A stretch of DNA of 64,000 nt, from positions 930,001 through 994,000 of the forward strand of contig NZ_LT629740.1 of assembly GCF_900105165.1 (NCBI RefSeq), written 5' to 3'. A program made the position numbers and the translations under genes. Every line of letters starts with the position of its first letter. The first letter of the stretch is position 1. Shown here in pieces: positions 9,201-15,824 of this stretch. Under the pieces are notes generated by a model. It saw only the letters and a program-made list of their open reading frames with translations. It was not told the origin of the DNA and ran no database searches. Source of the stretch: Mucilaginibacter mallensis (GTDB taxonomy: Bacteria > Bacteroidota > Bacteroidia > Sphingobacteriales > Sphingobacteriaceae).

Positions 9201-9483
9201 TAAAATAAACCGTGATGCCTAAAGTACCATCATTACTGGCAGTGGAAGTCATGTAGGTCATGTCTTCCACACCATTAATTGCTTCTTCTAATGACGGGGT
9301 TACCGAACGTAAAATAGTTTCGGCGTTAGCGCCCGGGTATACAGCAGATACCAATACCGAAGGAGGGGCGATATTCGGAAACCGCTCCAGGGGCAATTTT
9401 GTTAAACCAAGTATACCAACTATCACCAACAATATGGAGATAACAGTTGAAAGTACCGGTCTTTCTATAAATTTTTGAAACAT
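6271..9483 (-). CDS. RND-family hydrophobe/amphiphile efflux pump (AcrB/MexB-like, HAE1)
   Basis: 1070 residues, standard HAE1 length, with 12 membrane helices and two large periplasmic loops. The N-terminus (MFQKFIERPVLSTVISILLVIVG) and FPNIAPPSVLVSAVYPGA are family hallmarks. The proton-relay aspartate pair is visible in TM4 as GIVVDDAIVVVEAV (near residues 400-412), and the C-terminal half has GLLAKNAILIIEFA with the conserved TM10 lysine. It exports drugs, dyes or lipids from the periplasm and membrane using the proton gradient. Gaps of 6 bp to the channel gene and 24 bp to the adaptor show one operon, headed by a TetR gene. Confidence 0.95.
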   Translation of the reverse strand: MFQKFIERPVLSTVISILLVIVGILGLTKLPLERFPNIAPPSVLVSAVYPGANAETILRSVTPSLEEAINGVEDMTYMTSTASNDGTLGITVYFKQGTNPDQAAVNVQNRVSQATSQLPAEVVQYGITTTKQQNSFIGAMGIYSEDPKKYDATFVNNYAQINIIPELKRIQGVGSAQVFGGIKDYSMRVWLNPAQLATYKITPAEVMAAIQDKNLEAAPGKFGEQSTEAFEYVIKYKGKLTTPEEYQNIAIRANADGSVLHLRDVARVELGAYSYASVNRLNGHEGITVGIIQLAGSNANQIQIDIDKLMVKLSKDFPAGIKYNQFYRTKTDLDESIDQVEHTLVEAFVLVFIVVFIFLQDFRSTLIPAIAVPVAIIGTFFFMNIFGFSVNLLTLFALVLAIGIVVDDAIVVVEAVHAKMEHDPSLTPKQATTGAMSEISGAIISITLVMAAVFLPVSFMTGSTGIFYRQFALTMSIAIVISAVNALTLSPALAALFLKNKHTADGHEAPKKGFVEKFYAGFNGSFNYMTNRYIGGLKILIRNKWISMAGLALVIAVTVFLVERTKTGFIPTEDQGFVAIAVSTPSGTSLANTNKILKQAEAQLNTMPSSRFVMSLAGFNFLTLSNSPSAGQIFLLLKPNKDRGAVKNIDDIQNIVRGKMAGIPGGTFFVFSFPTVPGFSNVEAMDVMLQDKTNGRLDKFSGVASNFIGKLMAKPAIAYAFTSFKADYPQLQLEVDDEKAAQLGVNVKDILSTMQAYFGTAQASDFNRFGKYYRVIVQADIADRTDPASIDRVFVKNSAGENVPINTLVKLTRVYGSETASRYNLFNSIEVNAIPKPGYSSGDAIKAIEETAKEQLPTGYAYEFSGQTREEISSGGQSGIIFMLCLIFVYFLLAAQYESYILPLAVILSIPTGILGVFVVLGLTGIENNIYVQVALIMLIGLLAKNAILIIEFAVQRRRAGHGLVESAIEAARLRIRPIIMTSLAFVFGLFPMSIATGPSAQGNHSISIGAAGGMVSGVILGLFIIPVLFVIFQALQEKISGVPVPPALNDGENAHINGNAVVLADEYSA

Positions 9484-9507
9484 GACTTTAAAGTTTAAGT
9501 GTATGTA

Positions 9508-10647
9508 TTATTTCTTTATTACTGCGGCAGTTTTATCTGTCGCTTTTTGAGGCTGGATCACCATGCCCTCCTGTAATTTATCAATGCCGCTTAATACAAT
9601 CTGGTCGCCTACTTTTACGCCGTCTTTAACCAGGTAATTGTCGCCGGTTTTACCAATAATGGTAATAGCCTGTTTTTTCACTTTGCTGCTATCGCCTACG
9701 GTAAATACGAACGTTTTATCCTGCATATCAACAGTTGCTGATGCGGGTATGATTAAAGCATCTTTGTGTAGTAAGCTTAAACGGATCTTACCGGTGTTGC
9801 CGGAGCGTAAAAGACCCTGCGCGTTAGGGAAACTTGCCCTTAATGTTATAGCGCCGGTGTTTTTATCAAACTGACCGTCGATCATATCAATACTGCCCTC
9901 TTTCGCGTATTGAGTTTCATCGGCCAATAATAAGGTTACCGGTGGCAATCCTTTCAGTTTGTCTTTTAAGGTTTCACCAGGATATTGTTCTTTAAAGGCT
10001 ACAAAATCCTTTTCGCCAAGTGAGAAGTAAACGTGTACGTTATGCACATCAGATAATAAGGTTAATGCATCAACATCTGTTGGCGAAACCAAACTTCCCT
10101 GTTTCTTTTGCAGGCGGCCAATATAACCGCTTACAGGTGCTTTAATAGTTGTATAACCTAAGTTGATAGAGGCAGTAGATACGTTTGCTTTTGCCTGTTC
10201 AACATTGGCTGTTGCTACCTGGTAGGTGGCTTTAGCTGTTTTTAATTGATAGTCGGATACTACTTTATTGGCAACCAACGGGGTTAGTTTATCAATTTCA
10301 AGCTGAGCGTTTGCCTGTGATGCTTCTGCAGCATGCTGACTTGCCAATGCATTATTGTAAGCTGCACGATATGGCAACTCATTGATTTTAAATATTGGCT
10401 GACCTGCACTTACAAAAGCGCCTTCGTCAACAAATACTTTATCTAAAGTACCGCTAACCTGCGGGCGGATCTCCACGTTTACTATGCCTTCAATTGAGGC
10501 AGGGTATTCCTGGTAAGTGGTGTCGGTACCGGCTACAACTGTAGCTACGGGTAACGATGGCGGCGGCGGAGCGGTTTGCGCTGCCGGCGTTGAGGAGCAA
10601 CTATATAGTAGTGTTATTGCTACGAGTCCTAAGATGATGCGTTTCAT
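9508..10647 (-). CDS. RND efflux periplasmic adaptor (membrane fusion protein, AcrA-like lipoprotein)
   Basis: I take the ATG at 10647 as start because the product then opens with a clean lipoprotein signal (MKRIILGLVAITLLYSCSS); an upstream in-frame ATG at 10725 would add 26 residues with no signal character. The 379-residue protein shows the biotinyl-lipoyl half motifs (GTLDKVFVDEGAFVSAGQPIFKI and APVSGYIGRLQKKQGSLVS), a coiled-coil hairpin between them (about residues 100-160), and the beta-barrel and membrane-proximal domain (VDMQDKTFVFTVGDSSKVKKQ). It links the inner-membrane pump to the outer-membrane channel. TetR-type sites lie upstream at 10813-10845. Confidence 0.92.
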   Translation of the reverse strand: MKRIILGLVAITLLYSCSSTPAAQTAPPPPSLPVATVVAGTDTTYQEYPASIEGIVNVEIRPQVSGTLDKVFVDEGAFVSAGQPIFKINELPYRAAYNNALASQHAAEASQANAQLEIDKLTPLVANKVVSDYQLKTAKATYQVATANVEQAKANVSTASINLGYTTIKAPVSGYIGRLQKKQGSLVSPTDVDALTLLSDVHNVHVYFSLGEKDFVAFKEQYPGETLKDKLKGLPPVTLLLADETQYAKEGSIDMIDGQFDKNTGAITLRASFPNAQGLLRSGNTGKIRLSLLHKDALIIPASATVDMQDKTFVFTVGDSSKVKKQAITIIGKTGDNYLVKDGVKVGDQIVLSGIDKLQEGMVIQPQKATDKTAAVIKK

Positions 10648-10812
10648 GTTGTGAGAGTTAATGTTTATTAATGATGATATAAATTGTGAGGGCATTGCTT
10701 TGTGTACTTGTTTTTCGATATGCATTTGATGTAGGGTGAGCTAGTAATTAAGTAGTCGTAATATTCTGTTGATATGGTAAACGGAGTTTGTTGCAGCGTA
10801 CCATAAATACTG

Positions 10813-10845
10813 CTTAACGTCATTAGTTTTTCTAACGCTGTTAAG
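10813..10845. promoter_or_regulatory. Paired TetR-operator-like sites upstream of the RND adaptor gene
   Basis: CTTAACGTCATTAG (10813-10826) and CTAACGCTGTTAAG (10832-10845) are separated by five T and are inverted relative to each other at 11 of 14 positions. The second, read on the minus strand as CTTAACAGCGTTAG, is nearly the same as the palindrome TTAACAGTGTTAA in front of the tetR gene (11593-11605), which argues for a shared repressor. Confidence 0.65.
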
Positions 10846-10956
10846 TAATTGGTAAAAATTGTGGTTATTCGCTTTCATTATTTCATTATTTTAAATTTTT
10901 AGTTCCTATTATTGTGATGATGCAAATTTTGATTGTTTAAACATCATTCGTATTAA

Positions 10957-11568
10957 TCAGGCTATCTGTGGTTTTATCGTATTTATCATGCTGCCAATGG
11001 CATCCTTCAGCACCTGGCGGTTAATCTCATCGGATGAACCACGGCTTAACAGGTTGATAGATATTAAACCATGTACTACCGACCAAAGGGTATAATATTT
11101 TGTACAGATCACATCGGAGTCCATATCTTCAATACCCATTAGTTCGCCTATCACTTCGCTGAACATATCCCATGGCTTTGCGGCCTCGGCTAAAGTGTTC
11201 AACGTTTCGCAGCAGCAGTTGGTTGATACGCCAAACATGCCCTGGTAAAGTTCCTTATTGGCAAAGGCGAAGTTCCAGTAGGCTACCCACATGGCTTCTA
11301 ATTGCTTTGCCGGTAAACGGTGTTTGCTTTTTGCTTCCTCCAGGTCCTTTGATAATAAAAGGTAGCCTTGTCGGCTCAGCTCAAGCAGTATTGCTTCTTT
11401 GTTTGAGAAATATTCATATATAATAGGAGCGGTGTATTCAATTACATCGGCTATTTTGCGCATACTTAACGCCTGCCATCCGTCTTCCTTAACAATTTGA
11501 AGTGCAGCACCCAGTATGTTTGCCCTGGTTTCTTCCTTCAAACGCAGTATTCTGTCTTTACTTGCCAT
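10957..11568 (-). CDS. TetR-family transcriptional regulator of the RND efflux operon
   Basis: 203 residues. The N-terminal helix-turn-helix (about residues 15-60) reads TRANILGAALQIVKEDGWQALSMRKIADVIEYTAPIIYEYF in two stretches, the typical TetR_N pattern ending in the YEYFSNKEAIL helix. The C-terminal ligand domain contains WVAYWNFAFANKELYQGMF and an LWSVVHGLISI segment as in WHG-type TetR proteins; a CCC run (residues about 117-119) is unusual and might be redox-sensitive, which is speculation. It precedes adaptor, pump and channel on the same strand with a 309-bp gap to the chosen adaptor start. Matching palindromes lie over its own promoter and in the gap, supporting autoregulation and operon control. 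Confidence 0.9.
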   Translation of the reverse strand: MASKDRILRLKEETRANILGAALQIVKEDGWQALSMRKIADVIEYTAPIIYEYFSNKEAILLELSRQGYLLLSKDLEEAKSKHRLPAKQLEAMWVAYWNFAFANKELYQGMFGVSTNCCCETLNTLAEAAKPWDMFSEVIGELMGIEDMDSDVICTKYYTLWSVVHGLISINLLSRGSSDEINRQVLKDAIGSMINTIKPQIA

Positions 11569-11592
11569 TTTATGTTTACCCTATTAAATCAT

Positions 11593-11634
11593 TTAACAGT
11601 GTTAAGCAAATGTACGGTGATAAATAATTATCAA
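11593..11634 (-). promoter_or_regulatory. tetR promoter with overlapping operator
   Basis: On the minus strand TTG (11634-11632), a 17-nt spacer and TACATTTG (11614-11607) fit the Bacteroidota TTG-N17-23-TAnnTTTG promoter. The perfect palindrome TTAACA-g-TGTTAA (11593-11605) covers the predicted transcription start, the classic position for TetR autorepression. From 11641 to 11760 nothing is seen except half of a TTCAAGCGT palindrome near 11731. Confidence 0.7.
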
Positions 11635-11763
11635 TGTACATCCAATTGTCACTTTTTATTTTTTGGTGGATTTTGAACTTAAAGATAGGTAAAAAGCAAG
11701 CGTTTAGGCTTACTTTCTTTATGGTTTTATGGTTCAAGCGTGGGCGCAGGAACCGTCAATTAA

Positions 11764-11830
11764 AAATGCCCGAAGAGAGACTCGAACTCTCAACGGGCAT
11801 TTCTCAAACCTAAACGAGTTTGAACCTCGT
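11764..11830. terminator. Terminator hairpin resembling a tRNA acceptor/T-arm, plus a second T-arm-like hairpin
   Basis: AAATGCCCG (11764-11772) pairs with CGGGCATTT (11794-11802); inside, GAGAG and CTCTC close a 7-nt loop. Read on the minus strand the geometry is that of a tRNA T-arm (5-bp stem, TTCGAGT loop) followed by an acceptor-like TTCGGGC plus A, then T residues. A second small hairpin (ACGAG/CTCGT, 11814-11830) has loop GTTCAAA. It follows the OmpA-like gene and likely ends its transcript. It is too short to be a tRNA gene; a tRNA-derived remnant is possible. Confidence 0.6.
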
Positions 11831-11852
11831 CCAGATTATATATTTATATTCC

Positions 11853-12380
11853 TTAATTAGCTTTCTTAATTTCCACACGGCGGTTTAGGATCCTGCCGGC
11901 TTCGGTAGAGTTATCAGCAACAGGGTTAGCTTCGCCGTACCCTTTGGTTGTAATGTTATCAGCGCTAACACCTGAATTTACAAGGTATACTTTAACTGAG
12001 TTTGCCCTGTCTATAGATAATTGCATGTTATGCGCGTCGGTTCCTTCGGCAGACGCAAAACCGCTCAGATTAAATTTAATGGTAGGGTCCATTTTCATTT
12101 GTGCGGCGGCATTATCCAATGCAGGATATGAATCTGTTTTTAAGATGCCTGAGTTAAACTCAAACTGTATATTACTAAAATTATAATCTGGTTTTGGAGC
12201 AGGTGGCGGCGGTGTTGGCTGCGGAGCAGGTGCTGGCGGCGGCGGTGGCGGCGTTACCGGAGCAGGGGCTTCAGGTGGCGGCGGCGGGGCTTGTACTAAT
12301 TTTTTAGCCTTGCATGCCTGTAAAGTAATTAGAGCCATTAAAATAACAATTGGAGCAATACCTGATCTTAAAAGTTTCAT
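11853..12380 (-). CDS. OmpA-like peptidoglycan-binding lipoprotein with proline-rich linker
   Basis: 175 residues. Signal peptide with a lipobox-like LQAC ending at C23; then a linker of almost only Pro, Ala and Gln (residues about 31-64); then an OmpA C-terminal domain (about 70-175). The domain shows FEFNSGILKTDSYPALDNAA, the LSIDRANSVKVYLVNSGV helix and the NRRVEI end, which carry residues binding diaminopimelate in peptidoglycan. It likely tethers the outer membrane to the wall. There is no N-terminal beta-barrel. It is a single gene with a hairpin downstream. The GC-rich linker differs in codon pattern from neighbours only because of its Pro bias. Confidence 0.88.
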   Translation of the reverse strand: MKLLRSGIAPIVILMALITLQACKAKKLVQAPPPPPEAPAPVTPPPPPPAPAPQPTPPPPAPKPDYNFSNIQFEFNSGILKTDSYPALDNAAAQMKMDPTIKFNLSGFASAEGTDAHNMQLSIDRANSVKVYLVNSGVSADNITTKGYGEANPVADNSTEAGRILNRRVEIKKAN

Positions 12381-12516
12381 GTTAAAAGTTTTTAGTTGTT
12401 GGTGAAACGTTAATTATAGGTAGCTTATTGTAAATATAGGTTCATTCCAAATTATGAAATATTGTTAGTTATTCACAATTAGGGTTTTATGTTAATTACT
12501 TTATTTGGGGTTGATA

Positions 12517-13313
12517 GAAAGCGTCATTTCGAGGAATGAAGCAATCTTTAGATAGTACTGAGCGGACTTTCAGGTTTGAATATCGCGCGTAGCCGCTCAT
12601 TGCCGCGGAGGCTACTAGTTTTTCGCAAATTGTTTGTTTTTTAGAGATGCTCAAGAGGGCTTCGCCGTATTGTCTTGATACAAAAGGTAGCAAAAACCGA
12701 CCGTAGGGAGCTCATGAATACCATTGAAGAACAAATAATAGATGAATAAATCAAGACAACAAGGATGCTCCTGCCCGCCCTGCCGGTTCTTCACGCTTTT
12801 TTCGCTGTTCGATACTTCGTATCTCACATCACCCAAAAAACTAAATCGACATTCCCGCCAACGCTGGCCCGCCCTTGTTGTCAGGCCCCACGCTTTTTAC
12901 TTACATTATTAAAAATGTCATTGCGAGGAGGAACGACGTGGCAATCTCGTCGCATTCAATAACCAAGCGATGAGATTGCTCCTTCGCTATTCAGCGGCTC
13001 GCAATGACATGATGGAGAGATTTTTCTCTTTTCTTCCCCGTCAGTAGAACAGCTTCGGGTGAAATCTGGCAAAACGATGATGGCCTTGTGCCTGGCAGGG
13101 CATAGGAAATTTTTGCAGCGCATAGGGCAGTGTGTGTACAATTGCCGCAAAAAGATTCCAGCCCAGGTTTTGCCTGATTTGCAGGGAATGGCCAAGTGTG
13201 GCAAAGAAGCATTTCGACTGACTTGACTTTTTGGTCCTTTTGTGTCGAAGACAAAAGGACTAGGCCTAGCGGCTATGAGCGATACCAAGCGACTCAACAG
13301 ACAAAACAAAAGT
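12517..13313. repeat. Large noncoding composite repeat, copy A
   Basis: About 800 bp without a credible gene, homologous in blocks to 58250-59100. It begins with a GTCATTTCGAGGAATGAAGCAATC arm (first 20 bases from 12519), then a terminal module (about 12580-12750) ending GATGAATAAATCAAG, a core (about 12752-13225), and a short right module ending AGCGGCTATGAGCGATACC (13267-13285). The core holds a long-range stem (ACAACAAGG near 12755 with CCTTGTTGT near 12875), an internal inverted pair of the TCATTGCGAG repeat (12915-13008), and a GGCAAAAC/GTTTTGCC pair. The terminal module is the reverse complement of the right-hand module in copy B. Short frames in it have no family resemblance. Confidence 0.75.
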
Positions 13314-13323
13314 TAATCCCGAT

Positions 13324-15603
13324 TTATAATTTTCCTGTACGTGATGGGACAATACTGGTTAAGTAGTTAAAGCTTTGTGTTTGGTTACCTATCTGAATTT
13401 TAAACTCCCCGGCTTCTGTTACGCGTTTGCTCAGATCGTTGATAAATGAAATATCAGTCGGAGTTATCTTAAAGGTAACGGTACGCGATTCGTTGGGCTG
13501 TAATTCTATCTTATCAAAACCTCTTAAGCGCTTAGTGTCAGGGGTAACAGAAGCATATAGTTCGCTGATGTACAGCAATACACTTTCTTTACCTGCACGA
13601 CTGCCGGTGTTTTTTACATCAACAGAAATCGTCAATGTTTCACCATCACTTAAAGCTGGTTTGCTAATGTGCAGGTTGCTGTATGCAAATGTGGTATAGC
13701 TTAAGCCATAGCCAAACTCATAAAGTGGGTTGTAACCCATAGCATCGTCGCTGTTACCGTTCTCGATATTTTTGCGATAATAGTTAACCAATGCATTCGG
13801 GTAGCGCGGATAAGTGAACGGCAACCTGCCCGATGGGTTGGCATCACCAAATAAAATATCAGCAAGCGCATTGCCGCCTTCGTTACCTGACAGGTAGGCC
13901 ATAATGGTTGCGGCAGATTTGCCTTCAGCCTCGGTTATAATGCGTGGCCGGCCTTCGCCCATTATCAATACAATTGGTTTGCCGGTTTTAGCCAACTCAG
14001 TAGCCAGTTGGGTTTGTATGGCTGGTAAGCTCAGGTCATTTATATTGCCCGGGTTTTCGGCATATGATGGCTCGCCCAAGCATAAAACTATTACATCCGC
14101 TTTTTTGGCCGCCGCGATGGTTGCATCAATATCAACAGCATCGGCAAATGTGGTGCCGGGTTGGTAATCTACATTTTCCTTACCAATTTTTTGGATGATG
14201 GCTTTTAATACGGTGTTTTTATCAGCGGCAAATTTATCACTGAAATCGCCTTGCCAGGTATAGCTCCAACCACCATCTAATGAGCGCATGGTATTAGCTG
14301 CCGGACCGGTAACCAGCACTTTTGCATCCTTTTTAAGCGGTAATATATTGTTGGTGTTTTTTAACAGGGTGATAGATTCGGTAGCAGCTTTTAAGCTAAC
14401 CGCCTCAAACTCGGCAGAGCCAAATTTAGGATAATCGTCAGGATTGCCAACCGGATGCTCAAAAATGCCTAGCTCATATTTAACTCTTAAGATCCTTTTT
14501 ACGGACTCATTAATACGGGTCATTGGTACTTTGCCTTCGTTAACCAATTCCTTTAAATATTGGCAGAAAGAGTAATCATAAGGCACCATGCTCATATCAA
14601 TACCTGCGTTTATGGCTATCATTACCGCCTCTTTTTGAGTAGCGGCAATATGGTGGCGGTCGTGCAGGTATTTAATGTCCTGCCAGTCGGTAACTGCGAT
14701 ACCTGTGAATTTTAGTTCGCCCCTTAAAACATCCGTCAATAAATATTTGCTGGCATGTACCGGAATGCCGTTAATTTCAGATGAATTGATCATTACCGAT
14801 TTCGCACCTGATTTAACTGCTTCGGCAAATGATGGTAAAAAGTATTCGCGTATATAGCGGTCCGGGATCCAGGCAGGGGTACGGTCCTTACCATCAAGCG
14901 GAAAGCTGTAACCTAAATAATGCTTTAAGCACGATGCAACTTTGTATTTATTGCCGATATCATCGCCCTGGTAGCCTTTAATAACAGCGGCACCCATAGT
15001 TTTCACTAAGTAAGGATCCTCGCCAAAAGTTTCATAAATATGTGGCCAAAGGGCATTTTTGCCAAGATCTAATACCGGTGAAAAATTCCATGGGATATAG
15101 CTGGCACGGGTTTCATAAGCGGTGATCTCACCTTCGCGGCGAGCAAGCTCCGGGTTAAAGGTTGCGGCCATACCAATTTCCTGCGGGAAAAATGTAGCAC
15201 CTACGGTATAGTTCTGGCCGTGCATAGCATCAATACCATATATCACGGGAATCTTCAGCCTGTCCTTAGCTGCAAATTCCTGTATTTTGCTGATCAGGCC
15301 ATACCAAACCTCGCGGGTATTAGCGCCGCCGCTTACGTTTAATATCGACCCAACATGATATTTTAATAAGGCTTCCTTTAGTTTAACCGTATCTATTTGC
15401 AAAGGGTGAATAGCCGCGCCACCGCTGGTTTGCAAAACTTCATCCAGGGTAAGCTGTGTCATCTGACCGATCTTTTCATCAAGGGTCATTTTAGCGATAA
15501 GAGCATCAACTTTTTTATCGATAGTGCTTGCCGCAACAACATGTTGTGCTTTAACGTAAATTGCGCTGCACAAAACAGCGGCAATACATAGTACTTTTTT
15601 CAT
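13324..15603 (-). CDS. Glycoside hydrolase family 3 beta-glucosidase (BglX-like), secreted
   Basis: 759 residues with a signal peptide (MKKVLCIAAVLCSAIYVKAQ). Order: GH3 N-terminal barrel (about 30-370) with KHYLGYSFP and nucleophile D306 in GIAVTDWQD; GH3 C-terminal alpha/beta domain (about 400-620) with LLKNTNNILPLKK; fibronectin III-like domain at the end (about 660-745). It would release terminal beta-linked glucose, or a related sugar, from oligosaccharides in the periplasm. It is divergent from the GH2 gene across 221 bp, so the two may share control. It is not in the symporter operon but is close enough to serve the same mannan or glucomannan substrate. The exact sugar specificity is not readable. 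Confidence 0.92.
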   Translation of the reverse strand: MKKVLCIAAVLCSAIYVKAQHVVAASTIDKKVDALIAKMTLDEKIGQMTQLTLDEVLQTSGGAAIHPLQIDTVKLKEALLKYHVGSILNVSGGANTREVWYGLISKIQEFAAKDRLKIPVIYGIDAMHGQNYTVGATFFPQEIGMAATFNPELARREGEITAYETRASYIPWNFSPVLDLGKNALWPHIYETFGEDPYLVKTMGAAVIKGYQGDDIGNKYKVASCLKHYLGYSFPLDGKDRTPAWIPDRYIREYFLPSFAEAVKSGAKSVMINSSEINGIPVHASKYLLTDVLRGELKFTGIAVTDWQDIKYLHDRHHIAATQKEAVMIAINAGIDMSMVPYDYSFCQYLKELVNEGKVPMTRINESVKRILRVKYELGIFEHPVGNPDDYPKFGSAEFEAVSLKAATESITLLKNTNNILPLKKDAKVLVTGPAANTMRSLDGGWSYTWQGDFSDKFAADKNTVLKAIIQKIGKENVDYQPGTTFADAVDIDATIAAAKKADVIVLCLGEPSYAENPGNINDLSLPAIQTQLATELAKTGKPIVLIMGEGRPRIITEAEGKSAATIMAYLSGNEGGNALADILFGDANPSGRLPFTYPRYPNALVNYYRKNIENGNSDDAMGYNPLYEFGYGLSYTTFAYSNLHISKPALSDGETLTISVDVKNTGSRAGKESVLLYISELYASVTPDTKRLRGFDKIELQPNESRTVTFKITPTDISFINDLSKRVTEAGEFKIQIGNQTQSFNYLTSIVPSRTGKL

Positions 15604-15824
15604 AAATATAGGCTATAACCTGGGTTTTAATAAAATGTGCAATAAAAGCCGGGTACTAAGTTAAATGAAGTAAAAAATTTATCAACCTAATGGTAAAATA
15701 GTGTCAACAATTGCGATAAAAATATAACTGTTTAAAAAACTATATATTCTATATTTCGTCAGATTAGCCGGTTTAATTAAACGGATATAAAATTCACCGG
15801 CATACAAGTTAATAATATTATAAA

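Noticed and set aside
11764..11802. Possible tRNA gene
   Set aside because: Only a T-arm and acceptor-like helix are present within 39 bp; there is no D-arm or anticodon arm.
12956..13309. 117- and 87-codon frames inside repeat copy A
   Set aside because: Frames are not conserved in copy B, which has shifted and interrupted counterparts; the region behaves as noncoding repeat.
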